The notes under the pieces: model-generated | Databases searched by the model: none | Told to the model about the DNA's origin: nothing | The model's input: the letters and a program-made list of their open reading frames with translations, nothing else | Assembly: GCA_019448385.1 (NCBI GenBank) | Contig: JAGTXO010000011.1 | Location: 834,001-898,000 of the forward strand | DNA from: Diacronema lutheri | Taxonomy: Eukaryota > Haptophyta > Pavlovophyceae > Pavlovales > Pavlovaceae | Length of the DNA stretch: 64,000 bases | Direction of reading: 5' to 3' | Made by a program: the position numbers and the translations under genes | Shown here: positions 21,401 through 31,000 of the stretch, in pieces | Position numbering within the stretch: position 1 is the stretch's first letter | Layout: each line of letters opens with the position of its first letter

Positions 21401-24400
21401 CGATGGGGGCGGCGGTGAGCTGTGCGACGTGCACGACGCGGCCGAGCGCCGCGCGCAGCTCGCCGCGTCGCGCGGTGCCACTCGCGCTGCCACTCGCGCC
21501 ATTTTCGCCACGATGGCTGCCGCTGGGCTCACGCCCCCCGCCACGCCCGAGCCCTTGGCCGGCGGCAAGGCGCACGCGCCAGCGCGCGTGCTCGACATTG
21601 CTTTACAGCCGATCAACGCGGCGGGTGGCGAGGCCGCGGCGGGCAGCTCCGTGTCACGCATCGCGCGGTTTTGGCTCGTGGGCGGGAGCGGCCAGGACGC
21701 GCGCGCGCTCGCCGGCGTGCGCGCCGCGCCGGACTCGGTCGCGGCGGCGGCGCCCGCGGCCGAGCCGCTGCCGGGCTCAGAAGGCGTTTTCAAAGAAGGC
21801 TCGCGCGAGGCGCCTGCCTCCGGCGAGCAAGCGCTGCCGCTGCCGCTGCCGCTGCCGCCACCGCCGCCGCCACCGCCGCCGCCACGCGCGCAGGGCGCGC
21901 ACGACGACGACGAGGACGGCGACGAAGATGACGAAGACGATGGCGGCGCGGAGGCGGCGGGGGTGGCGGAGGCGGCAGCAGCGTGGCCTCAGGGGTTGAG
22001 CGAGCGTGCGCGCACGGGCGCCCTCTCGCTCGAGCACTTGCGCGCGTACGCGCGCGCGTTCGGCCCGCGCGGTACGGTGTGCGGCCTTGCCGCGCTCTTC
22101 GTCGCCTCGCAGGGCGCGCTGCTCGGCACGTCCGTCTGGCTCGCGCTCTGGTCGGCCGACCCGGACGCGGACCCACTCGGCGGAACGTCACGCGTGCGTC
22201 TGCCGTGGGCGCGCGCGGGCGCGCGCGAGCTCGAGCTGCCCGTCTCGTATCTGGGCGGGTACACGGCCCTCTCGCTCGGCGCGTGCGTGCTGCTCCTCGC
22301 GCGCGGCGTCGTGCTTGTTGACGGCGCGTGCGGCTCGGCGCGCGCGCTGCACGCGGCGATGGTGCGCGGCGTCGCGCTCGCGCCGCCCGCCTTCCACGAC
22401 TGCACGCCCACGTCGCAGCTGCTGCAACGCTTCGCCAAGGACACGTCGCTCGTCGACGAGCAGATCGCCCCCGCGCTCTCTGAGCTCGCCTCGCGCGCGC
22501 TCACGCTCGTGTCCGTGCTCGCGGCCGTCGGCGGCGGCGCGCCACTCGCGCTTGCGCTCGTCCCGCTGCTCGCGCCTCCGTACGCGCGCGCCATGACGCT
22601 CTACCGCTCGTCGGCGCGCGAGCTCAAGCGGCTCGAGTCGGCGAGCCGCGCGCCGATCGCCGCCGCGCTCGCCGAGGACGTTGCGGGCGCGCCCACGCTG
22701 CGCGCCGCCGGCCTCGCGCGCGCGCGCGCGCGCGCGCTGCACGGGATGCTCGACGAGAACGTGCGCGCATTCCTCACATACTGGCACGCCAACCAGTGGG
22801 TGTGCGTCACGATGGACGTGCTGGCGAGCGCGCTCTCTCTCGCCGTCGCGCTCGCCGCCGTCGGCGCGCGCGTGCTGCTCGACGGCGGCGGCGCGGGCGA
22901 TGGCGGCACGGGCGGTGGCGGCACGGCCGGCGCGATCAGCGGCGCGCGCGCGGCCGCTGCGAGCATGGGCCTCGCGCTGTCGTGCCTCGACCAGCTGCCG
23001 CAGGCGTTGTGGTGGATCATTCGGCAGCTCGCGCAGCTCGAGACGGACATGGTCGCCGTCGAGCGCGTGTGCGAACTGGCGGAGGTGGGCGACGGCCCTG
23101 GCGGCGCGCGCCAGGGCCGGGGCGAGGGCGAACAGGGCCAGGGCTGCGAGGGCGCGGGCGCGGCGGCCGCAGCGGCCGAAGGCGGCGAGGACGAGGCGGC
23201 GTGGGAGCGCGTTGCGGCCGCAAGCCGCGGCGGCGGCTTGGAGGTGTGCTTCGAGCGCGTGTCGCTGCGGTATACGCCGTGGACGGCGCGCAAGGCGGAC
23301 GCGGAGCAGCCTGCGCAGCCAACGGCCGGCGTCGGCTGGCTCGACCGCTGGCGCGGCGTGCGCGGCGCGCGTGGCGCACGCGGCGCACGCGAGCCCTCGG
23401 CGCGCGGTGCGGTCGGCAGCAGCAGCAGCAGCGTCGAGCCGCTGCTCATCACCGCTGCCGTGCCGCGCACGCCCTCCGCGCCACCGCCCGCCGCCCTGTG
23501 CCTGCGCGACGTGAGCGTGCGCATCGCGCCCGGCGAGCACGTGGCACTCGTCGGCCGCTCGGGCTCGGGCAAGTCGACGCTGTGGAAAGCCCTGTGCGGC
23601 CTCTACCCGATCGAGTCCGGCGCGATCCGGGTCGGCGGGCTCGACGTGCGCTCTATCCGGAAGGACGCGCTGCGCGAGCACGTCGCCGTGCTGCCCCAGG
23701 ACCCCGTGATCCTGCACGCGTCCGTGCGCGCAAACCTGAGCGTCTACCGCGAGGCGCGCGCGCTGGCGGTCTCCGCGCCCGTCGGCCAAAGCGCGCGCGC
23801 GCCGCTCGCCGCCGAGCCGCTGCTCGGCGCCGCCGAGCGCGCGGCCGACGGCTCGGCCAGCGCCGGCGCGCAGCGCGCGCACGCCGCGGTCGCTGACACG
23901 GACGACGACGACGACGACGCCGCGCTCTGGACGGCGCTACAGCAGGTGGGCCTCGCCGAGCTCGTGCGCTCGTGGCCGCGCGGCCTCGACACGGTGCTTG
24001 CGCCGACCGGCGGCGGCACCGACGGCGGCGCGGACGGCGAGCGGCGGCCGCGCGGCCGCGCGGTGGGCGCTAGCGCTGGCGCGAGCGGCGACGGCGAGCG
24101 GTCGCTCTCGTGCGGCGAGCGCGCGCTGCTCGCGGCCGCGCGCCTCTTCGCCCACCCGTCGTGCTGCGTCGCGATCGTCGACGAGGCGAGCGCGTCGCTC
24201 GACGCGGCGTCCGAGGCGGCGCTCGAGCGCGCGATCGGCGCGCTGCCCTGCACCGTCCTCGCCGTCTGCCATCGGCTTGCGCACGTGCGCGGCTACGCGC
24301 GCGTCCTGACGATGGCGTGCGGGCAGATCATCGAGGAGGGCTCGCCGCAGCAGCTCCTCGCCGATCGCACGTCGAGCCTGCGCGCGCTCGTCGATTCGAT

Positions 24401-24443
24401 GGCGATGGCGGCCGCGCCGAGCTCCGAAGCCGACGGCGGCTAG
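18477..24443 (+). CDS. Full-length ABC transporter, ABCC (MRP) family
   Basis: A 1988-aa full ABC transporter in one exon, probably a vacuolar or plasma-membrane exporter of conjugates. The layout is TMD0-like N-terminus, TMD1, NBD1, linker, TMD2, NBD2. NBD1 has Walker A GAVGSGKST (about residue 750), signature LSGGQRARLALARA (about 838) and Walker B AAILDEPCAGLD (about 858). NBD2 has Walker A GRSGSGKST (about 1692), a degenerate signature LSCGERALLAAARL (about 1874; Gly to Cys, Gln to Glu) and Walker B VAIVDEASASLD (about 1897). Long charged low-complexity inserts (Asp/Gly-Glu runs near 940-980 and 1140-1170) sit in the linker. The open frame extends 14 codons further up but has no ATG; 18477 is the first ATG. 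An ABCC role rests on the domain order and NBD1/NBD2 asymmetry. Confidence 0.88.
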   Translation: MHAGDAMPAGSTVEVLACVSNALFLGASGGLVLHQRAARSLLPAWAGIALLLACASPVARFAEALHDESLYASLQLPSSSFELLALLLATARACAKWGEPARRAPLAGRESRDGGSLPLERSILRAWLLALALLATARVVLLALPHGARGGAPPALTEALALALGATASVAVCARACDLDAWATRAARRRRAAARARALLDAAANVDECAPPPGPPARARRRAALLPIALRAFVSDAFFLHALPTLVKGRAKPLEMDELPPAHSRELDLGGGAARIAVQFEAALELEAALEAAGGARARRARALVWRALIACNRPPLVRMGGMMLASTLLSFVSPAVMHPLLEYLGSEPAADAPSARAAALRGFALGCLLVLCPLASTLFRHQHWVAGVRVGARTRIALTCAVHSRALALRAPERARASTGRLTNLLLVDASRVADVQLASFAHWGTWAAALQVGVCVGALLGLLGVAALPGVALIVASVLGSSTLASAAKRASAAVSERRDARVAAVAGWLAAAQWFELTPRAARAARAHIDALRASELRALRARQLLATASAFVVAATPPLVALASLGAYAMLSRGARGATYPPLSAPLAFASLSWFNLLGSPLRIMPSMLAALVDASVSVRRLERFLRRAPSATDGRAHVGAAGVAHGGGGGDAPPVVALELRAAMLGWSATAHAQRDERDDGGGGGGADGGGGGDDSPPSGADGARVEPVLSSFSLRCAAPPPSLTTPTPAAEAAGALVIVCGAVGSGKSTVLTALAADLPPTAGALMTDAPGGIALCEQRPWLRNESIASNVLAGAPLERARYAAVLRACGLDADVRAMARGDATLAGEGGARLSGGQRARLALARAAYSRCSAAILDEPCAGLDGHTAAHVWREGVCGLLLRAQRKLVVVGTHDARALLQAAAALPSVHVTFVYLARPRHRRARGTHDETHSDVGDGDGDEGDGDGDDGGGGEGEGGGDGDGEGGGDGDDGGGGELCDVHDAAERRAQLAASRGATRAATRAIFATMAAAGLTPPATPEPLAGGKAHAPARVLDIALQPINAAGGEAAAGSSVSRIARFWLVGGSGQDARALAGVRAAPDSVAAAAPAAEPLPGSEGVFKEGSREAPASGEQALPLPLPLPPPPPPPPPPRAQGAHDDDEDGDEDDEDDGGAEAAGVAEAAAAWPQGLSERARTGALSLEHLRAYARAFGPRGTVCGLAALFVASQGALLGTSVWLALWSADPDADPLGGTSRVRLPWARAGARELELPVSYLGGYTALSLGACVLLLARGVVLVDGACGSARALHAAMVRGVALAPPAFHDCTPTSQLLQRFAKDTSLVDEQIAPALSELASRALTLVSVLAAVGGGAPLALALVPLLAPPYARAMTLYRSSARELKRLESASRAPIAAALAEDVAGAPTLRAAGLARARARALHGMLDENVRAFLTYWHANQWVCVTMDVLASALSLAVALAAVGARVLLDGGGAGDGGTGGGGTAGAISGARAAAASMGLALSCLDQLPQALWWIIRQLAQLETDMVAVERVCELAEVGDGPGGARQGRGEGEQGQGCEGAGAAAAAAEGGEDEAAWERVAAASRGGGLEVCFERVSLRYTPWTARKADAEQPAQPTAGVGWLDRWRGVRGARGARGAREPSARGAVGSSSSSVEPLLITAAVPRTPSAPPPAALCLRDVSVRIAPGEHVALVGRSGSGKSTLWKALCGLYPIESGAIRVGGLDVRSIRKDALREHVAVLPQDPVILHASVRANLSVYREARALAVSAPVGQSARAPLAAEPLLGAAERAADGSASAGAQRAHAAVADTDDDDDDAALWTALQQVGLAELVRSWPRGLDTVLAPTGGGTDGGADGERRPRGRAVGASAGASGDGERSLSCGERALLAAARLFAHPSCCVAIVDEASASLDAASEAALERAIGALPCTVLAVCHRLAHVRGYARVLTMACGQIIEEGSPQQLLADRTSSLRALVDSMAMAAAPSSEADGG

Positions 24444-24653
24444 TGGCGCGCGCGCGAGCGCCTCGTGCGGCGCCGTCTTAGCTGTGCCCAGTCTGTGCAC
24501 CCTGCACACCTGCCTGTGCCGCCTGCGCGCGCCCCCCCCCCCCCCCCCCCCCCCCTATCTACAACGGAGCTTTCGCCACGGCCGTGGCGAACGCTTTGGT
24601 CAAGCCACACGGTCCGACTGGACACTGGGCGACAGGCCTGGGCAAATGAGTGT
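24444..24653. other. Convergent intergenic region with a 24-C run
   Basis: 210 bp between the stop codons of the ABCC gene and a minus-strand gene. An uninterrupted run of 24 C occupies 24532-24555. Nothing else is recognised. Confidence 0.7.
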
Positions 24654-25718
24654 TCAGGGCTTTGGTGTGTGGAACTTGCGCGCGTCAAATTCGACGCCCA
24701 CTGCGCCCGAGTGGATGAGCGGACGCACGGCTTGCGCGTCAGACCACATCACCTCGACACGCTCGTACCTGTTCAGCACGCCCTCCTCTGCGTACGGGTT
24801 TCCCGCGTAGGCCTCGGCCGAGAAGGTGGCGTACCACGCCGCCGCCTGCTCGCGGCTGCTCCACTCGGCGACCTGCGGCGCGCGGTGCGACGAGCGCGCA
24901 GCGCGGGCTAAGGCGATGAGCGCCGCGCCTCACCGCGAAATGTGTTGAAGGCGGCGCGGACGTCGCGCGCCGCTCACCCAAAAAATGTCGGCGACGCGGT
25001 CGGCCGGGTTCACGGGCCCTTTGGCCGCGCTCCCGCCCACCGTCACTTGCACGGGCCCAGGCGCGCGCATCCAGAAGCCGGAGATGCGCCCACCCGCCTC
25101 GCCGATGCTCGGCACGACCACGCGCTCGAGCCACGCCGAGTAGGCGGCCGCGTCCGAGCCGCCGTCCTCGTCGAAGCCGTTGATCGTGTACGAGCGCACC
25201 TCGTACAGCTTGCCCGTGTGCAGCTCGACGGACGGCATGGGCATCGCGGACGGCACGCGCACCATCAGCACGCGCTCTATGCGCGCGAGCTGCGCGAGCG
25301 GCGCCTCGTCGAAGCAGCGCTGCACGTGCGCGCTCGCGCGCACGACGCGCGCGGCGCTCGCCGCGTGCGCCGCGTCGTGGAAGCGGCTGACCCACGCGCC
25401 GACGAGCTCGAGGGGCCCATCGGCCGACGGGTGTGGCACCTCGATCGGCGTGCCCGCCGATGGGTCGACCGCGAGGAAGGTCGCGTCGCCCGCGCGGCGC
25501 GTGAAGAGCGCGGAAATGTCCACCTTGGCCGGACCGTTGCTCGTCTTGATGCAGAGGTCGCTGAGGGCGGCGCGCAGCGCGCCACTGCGCGTTGCAAACA
25601 CGTCGGCGCGCGCGAAGACGCGCTGGATCTCGAACACCTCCCGCGCTGCGCCGCTCGCCAACGCGCGCGACCACGTGCGCACCGGCCCGGAAAGGCGCCC
25701 GCACGCCATCGTTCGCAT
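24654..25718 (-). CDS. Conserved hypothetical protein, possibly NIPSNAP-like
   Basis: Two exons, 24978-25718 and 24654-24872 (phase-0 GT-AG intron), give 319 aa. The join reads ADIFW-VAEWSSREQAAAWYATF, a smooth continuation that supports the intron. The C-terminal half (YEVRSYTINGFDEDGG...YSAWLERVVVPSIGEAGGRISGFWM...DIFWVAEWSSREQAAAWYA) has the beta-alpha-beta rhythm and 'E-x-R-x-Y' start of NIPSNAP/dimeric alpha-beta barrel proteins. That assignment is tentative. The N-terminal half is unrecognised. The chosen ATG (25718) is the first of two close in-frame ATGs; no reliable ATG lies further up before the divergent neighbour, whose ATG is 29 bp away. Confidence 0.7.
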
Positions 25719-25747
25719 GCTGGCCGTTGGGGACCCAATCCCGATCA

Positions 25748-26491
25748 ATGGTTGAGGCCCCGCCGCTCGGGCTGCAGCGGGTGCTGCTGCGGCACGAGCA
25801 CAGCCGGGGCAGCGTCGTCGGCGAGCCGTCGCACCCGGGCGAAGGCGCGCCGGCCGATGCGGACGCCGAGATCACGCCGCGCCCCTCCACCGCGCGCCGG
25901 ATGGCTGCCGCCGAGCGCAGCACCTCCGCCGGCATCGACGTGCGCGCCGAGCAGCTGAGCTCGGCGCTAGAGGGCGTGCGCGTCGGCGTCGACGGCACGC
26001 TCGCAAGCCTGCGCGAATGGCGCGCCAAGCGAGAGGCGCAGCTGGCCGCTAGCCGTGCGATGCACCGCGTCGAAGCGGACGACTCGCCGCACGCGGCGGT
26101 CGGCACGTGCGGTCCGTCGGTGCACGCCGATCCGTTGGGCGAGGGCCTCGACCACGCGCAGCTGCAGCGCGTGCGCGCCATGCTCGCGCACGGCTCCACG
26201 CGCGCGCACACGGACGAGCCGCGCGCGCAAGCGAGCGGCGCGCGCGCTCCCGCGGGGGACAGCGACGCGATGCGCGGCCTCGTGAACGCGAAGGTCGACC
26301 TGCTCAGCGCGGCGCCGCCAGGCCTCGATCCGAGAGACGCCGACCTTGCGCTGCAGCGCCGCATCGAGCTCGAGTTGCTGCGCAAATACGGCATCGGCGA
26401 GACCGATGGTGCAGACGGGGCGACGCTCAAGCTGCAGCTGTGCAGGTACGCCGCCACCCTCGACTCTGTGCTCGATGCGATGGGGAGCTGA
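25748..26491 (+). CDS. Hypothetical protein, 247 aa
   Basis: I do not recognise this protein. It is a single open frame with an ATG at 25748, 29 bp from the divergent start of the neighbour. The middle (residues 55-105: RAEQLSSALEGVRVGVDGTL, then a basic helix) and the end (DADLALQRRIELELLRKYGI) look helical and could form short coiled coils. The rest is Ala/Gly/Asp-rich. No signal peptide or membrane segment is visible. Codon usage matches its neighbours, and the frame survives for 744 nt while the overlapping frames show no conserved motif. Confidence 0.55.
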   Translation: MVEAPPLGLQRVLLRHEHSRGSVVGEPSHPGEGAPADADAEITPRPSTARRMAAAERSTSAGIDVRAEQLSSALEGVRVGVDGTLASLREWRAKREAQLAASRAMHRVEADDSPHAAVGTCGPSVHADPLGEGLDHAQLQRVRAMLAHGSTRAHTDEPRAQASGARAPAGDSDAMRGLVNAKVDLLSAAPPGLDPRDADLALQRRIELELLRKYGIGETDGADGATLKLQLCRYAATLDSVLDAMGS

Positions 26492-26686
26492 CGCCCGACG
26501 GGGACGCGTACTAGCACCGTGAGTGGCGCATCACCCCCCCCCCCCCCCCCCCCCCCCCCGACCTAAAGCGGCATTATTGCCTGCGGCCCCCAGGGCTACC
26601 CCGCTGCAGAGAGCGCCAGCTCCGCGCGAGCTCCGCGCCCGTGCACCGCCCAGCACAGCCCGGGCGTCGACGACTCGGCGCGCGCG
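26492..26686. other. Convergent intergenic region with a 26-C run
   Basis: 195 bp between convergent genes, with an uninterrupted run of 26 C at 26534-26559, similar to the run at 24532. Nothing else is seen. Confidence 0.7.
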
Positions 26687-27691
26687 TCAGTGCCCTCTGT
26701 CGATCGTGTCGGCGACGAGGCTGAGCATGTGCAGGTTGGCCGTGTGGCTGCAGCCCGCGAGTCGCACGATGGCCGCGCGCGCCTCGTCGACTGAGCTGTA
26801 GCTTCGGCTGCGACCGTCGTCGGTGCAGCCTCGGCATGGCAGATCGCACGCAGGTGCGGGCGGGTACGGCGTGGGCACCGCGCACGACGCATCGGCCAAT
26901 GAAGGCTGCGTGCCCGCCGTGAAGTCGGACGGCGCAGCTGCTGCAGAGACGGGCGACGCGCCCGCGCTCGCACGGCCGGGCGGTGGCGAGTCGCCGCTCG
27001 AACTCGCCGGGTCGAGCGTGGGCCGCGGGCTCGAGGCGCTGGTGGTGAGCAGGTGGGCGTTGGGCGGGAACGGCGGCGTGAAGTTCGCGAGCGGATCGAA
27101 GCGCCGCGGCGGCATCACGCCCGGCTCGCGCGGGCGGAGCGGCGAGGGCGCGGGTGCGCAAAAGGCGCGTGGCGAGCTTGCCAAACGCTCGTGCACCTCG
27201 CCGCTCCCCAGCTGGCTAAGCGGCGTGCGTGGGCGGGGCGGCGAGGGGCAAGCAACCTTGTCGCTCGATGGTGAGCACGGCTCGGCGCCCGCGCCACGCC
27301 GGCCCGCGTCAAAGTTGGCGCGGCGGATGAGTGACGAGGCGAGCGTGAGCGGCGGGTTCGGCGCGCCCGCCGGCGCGGGGCCGCGCGTGAGCGGGAAGGT
27401 GAGGGAGAGGCTGATGGCCGTGCGGCGGGATTGAGGCGGCGGAATGTACTCGTCCGTGCCCTCGCGCTGCACTTTGACGAAGTACTTTTGCGCGTGCGAG
27501 CGCAGCTGCGCCGCGTTGCGGGTGCCGACGTGCGACTGGATCCTCCTCCAGTCGCGCCCGTAGAGGCGGAGGCCCTCGAGCAGCTTGCGGTGCTCGTCGT
27601 CGGACCAGCGCTTGCGCTGCTTGGCGCGCATCGCGCCCGCGCCCTCGCCCGCCGCGCCGCGCATCGGCAGCTCGGCGTGGGACATGATCAT
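26687..27691 (-). CDS. SHAQKYF-type MYB-related transcription factor
   Basis: Single-exon, 334-aa protein with one MYB repeat at about residues 28-72: RWSDDEHRKLLEGLRLYGRDWRRIQSHVGTRNAAQLRSHAQKYF. The SHAQKYF ending defines the CCA1/LHY/REVEILLE-type single-repeat MYB group, whose plant members bind evening-element-like DNA and act in circadian and stress control; a role here is inferred. The repeat is followed by a Pro/Ser-rich region with no recognised domain. A short Cys-containing helix lies near the end (CDLPCRGCTDD...VDEARAAIVRLAGC). Two in-frame ATGs (27691 and 27685) are possible. Confidence 0.88.
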   Translation of the reverse strand: MIMSHAELPMRGAAGEGAGAMRAKQRKRWSDDEHRKLLEGLRLYGRDWRRIQSHVGTRNAAQLRSHAQKYFVKVQREGTDEYIPPPQSRRTAISLSLTFPLTRGPAPAGAPNPPLTLASSLIRRANFDAGRRGAGAEPCSPSSDKVACPSPPRPRTPLSQLGSGEVHERLASSPRAFCAPAPSPLRPREPGVMPPRRFDPLANFTPPFPPNAHLLTTSASSPRPTLDPASSSGDSPPPGRASAGASPVSAAAAPSDFTAGTQPSLADASCAVPTPYPPAPACDLPCRGCTDDGRSRSYSSVDEARAAIVRLAGCSHTANLHMLSLVADTIDRGH

Positions 27692-28071
27692 CGCGGCCGT
27701 TTGCTCGGGCGGCTGCTCGTCGAGCTCAAACCGCTGGGCTCAAACCTGTGGCACTCGGCACCCTTTTTAAAAGTGCCAACGGGCGAGCGTCAGGTCATGG
27801 CCATCGCCCATGGTTGCTAATGCCTACACGGGGTCTGACCGCCTTGCCTGCCCACCATCCGGCAGCGGTTTTTCGCCTGCACCCAGAGCAACAAGCCCTC
27901 AAAAAGGGGCGCGGCGATGGAGCGCCACGCCACGAGATGGCCGAGCGGCGGCATCCCGCACCCGGCAGGCCGAGTGCCGACTAGTGACTAGTGAGTGGCT
28001 CGCCACGAGTTATCAAGTTGGTTTCGCCGGCAAGCCGAATTTTTGGGGTCGCATTGGAGCGCACCGTGAAC
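27692..28071. promoter_or_regulatory. Divergent intergenic region, MYB / IQ protein
   Basis: 380 bp between divergent start codons. It contains a short imperfect hairpin (GGCAC ... GTGCC around 27752-27778, with an A/T-rich loop TTTTTAAAA) and a doubled ACTAGTG at about 27980-27993. It probably holds both promoters. The IQ-protein frame is open some 80 bp further into this region but has no ATG. Confidence 0.35.
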
Positions 28072-31000
28072 ATGTTAGGTGGCGGCGGCGGCGGTGGCGG
28101 CGGCGTGGCGGCGGCATGGCTGAGCTCCACGTCGTTCTCGCTTTTCGACACCGACGCCGACGAGGTGCCGTGGCCACCCACCAAAGGGCCGAGCGTGGCG
28201 TCCATGGCTGACGCCGCGCTGCTCGGCAGCGTCGGCGGCGGCCGGCCGTCGCGGCCACCAGCGAGCACGCAGGCGAGCGTGCCCAGGCTCACGCTGGAGG
28301 GCTTGACGCTAGCACCGCCCAAACCTGCGGACAAGCCCGCCTCAGTCATCGCCCTTGCCGCCGGCGGCGCGCCGGTCGCGACGCACGGCGGCGCCACAAG
28401 TGTGCTTTCTCTGGCGGGCGGCGGCCTCTCGCTCTTCCCGGACGAGACCGCGCCAGGCTCGCCCACCTCGGGCCTTGCATTGAGCACGCATGCCACCGGC
28501 TCCAAGAAGGGCGCGACTCGTTTGCCCATCCGTCCGCTGCCTGCGCCGCTCGGCGGCGCACATGGCGGAGCGAGCGCCGGCGCGCCGCCACCATCCGCAC
28601 TCGTCAACGAGTCGGCGTTGCGCGCGGCCGTGGGCGGCGGCCGCGATTCGCGTGCGCCGCCTGGCCACGCGCGCGTGCCTAAGCTCGCGATCGAATGCAC
28701 TGGCGACGGCGCCACCGCTGCAGTGGGCACGCCCCCAGCCGCGCCGCCAGCCGCGCCGGTGGCTGCGCCCGTATCGTCCGCATCGTGGCTGGCCTTTGGA
28801 AAGGCTGGCGGAACCGGCGGTGACAAGGCGCACGCGTCGCTGTGGAGCCCCGCGCAGCCCAATCCCGCCGCAGCGCCCGCCGCGCCATCCGCTGGCGAGA
28901 CGGCGGCGCTGCTCTCAGTGGGCGGCGGCAAAGTTTCAAAGCCTCCACAAAACAACGCAGCCATCGTTCCCAGGCTGCGCACGCACGTGCTGCACGCACC
29001 GGCCGGGGCCGCGCCGCCGCCCGCGCACGCGGCGCCGTTTGCCGGCGCCGTCGAACCGCCCGCCGCGCCGGCGAAGCACGGCAGCGTCGCGGCCGCCTCG
29101 GCCGCCATGCTGCTTCCGCCGCCGCCCGCCGCCATGGCCGCGGCGCCTCGGCCGCCCGGCCTCGGCAGCATGGCGGCCAACGAATCGAGGCCTCCGCCGC
29201 CGCCCGCCGCCATGGCCGCGCTGCGCGGCGTGGGCGGCGGACTCGATTCGCGCCCGCCGCCTTTAGCTGCGCACCTCTCCGTGCCCAAGCTCAAGGTTGG
29301 TGCGCTCGCGCTCGGGCAGCCCGCGCCGCCGGCCTCGGCCACCGCACCACCTGGCGCGCACGTGTCCGCAGCGCAATTGAAATTTGCTTCGGGTGCGCTC
29401 GGCAAGCCAGCGGCCGCGCCCCCGCCCGGGGACGGGCGCGTCGAGCCGCGCGCGGCCGCGGCGCGCATCCAGGCGGCGGAGCGCGCGCGCGCGGCGCGGC
29501 GCGCGCTTGCCGCACGCGAAGGGATGGCCAAGGTGCACGAGGCGCCGGAGCGCGCGGGCGAGGACGACGACGACGGCGGAGGCGAGGAGGAGGCTGCTGC
29601 TGCGCGCGTGCTGCAGCGGCACGCGCGCGGCCGGATCGCGCGCGCGCGCCTCCAACGACCGAGCCGCGCGGACACGACGACGCAGGCGGCGATGCGCGGC
29701 CACGCCGAGCGGCGCGAGCAGCGGCAGCTTGAGCGGCACGGCGCGGCGACGGCGGTGCAGGCGGCCGCGCGAGCGCGCGACGCGCGCCGCCACGCGCGCG
29801 CTCGCCGTGCGGCGGGCGACGTGCTGCGCGCAGGCGCGCGCGGGCGCGCGGCGCGGCGCGACACGGCGGCGCGGCGCGGCGCTGCCGTCGCATTGCAGGC
29901 TGCGGAGCGGCGGCGTCAGGCGCGCGCGGCGGCGCGGGAGCGAAGGCGCGCAGCTGCGGCGCTGCAGGCTGCAGCGCGCGGGCGCTTTGTTCGGCGCGCG
30001 CTCAGCGCACGGCGCGCGGCTGCATCGACGCTGCAGGCGGCGCACCGCCGCCGAGCGGCGCGCGCTGCGGCGGGCGCGGCGCCGCCGCCCAAGCAGGGCT
30101 GGCGCGAGCGGCGTGCAGCAAAGGCCGCGGCCGTCGCCGCGGCAGCAACTCCCGAGCCCGCCACCGACAGCTCGGCAAGCGCAGACGGCGTGCGCGCGTG
30201 CTCGGAGGCCGAGGCTGCGCGGATTATTCAGGCGGCGGCGCGCGGACGGCGCGCGCGGCTCGAGCGACGGCGCGTGGAGCGAGGTAGGGCGGCAATGGGC
30301 GCGCGCAGCGGGAACACCGCGCACGCGTCCGCCGCCGCGAGTCGCGCGCGACTCACAGCCGGCGCCGCCGCCGGCGGCGCGCCGCGCGCGCCGCGCGCGC
30401 CGGGTGCGGCGGTGGCTACGCCGCCGGCGGCGCGCCCGGCATGGGATGGGTCGGTGCTTGCCGCGACGCCCGAGCGCAGCGGGCCAGCGCGCAGGCGCGA
30501 CGCGTCGCCCGCAACCGCCGAGCCGCGCGCGGCGCCTCGCGCGCGGCTCGAGCGCCGCGCTGCGTACACGCCGCCGCCACGCCGGCCGCCATTGCCCCCG
30601 CCGCCCGCCGGTGCGGGGCTCGCGCGCGCCGCGCCGCGCCCAACGCCGTACACGCCGCCGCCCGCGCGTAAGCCCGCGATTCCGCCGCCGCCCGCGGGCG
30701 CGCGCCGGCAGACGCCGGCGCGGCTTGCGTCCGGCTACACTCCGCCGCCCGCGCGCAAGCCCGCCGTGCCCGTCGTCGCCGTGCGCCGCGCGCACCCCGC
30801 CGGCGCCGACGCCGACGTCGGCACGCGCGCGCGCGACGGCTGGCCGACCGCGCCGGCGCGCAAGGCGGCCGTTCCGCTACCCGAGGGCGTGCGGCGCGCG
30901 CTGACACCACCGGCCGCGGAGAGCGGCCATCGTGCGCGCGCGCTCGCCGCCGTCAACTCAGCTGCGCTCCTGCGCGCGCGCCGCGCGGCAGAGGCCAAGC

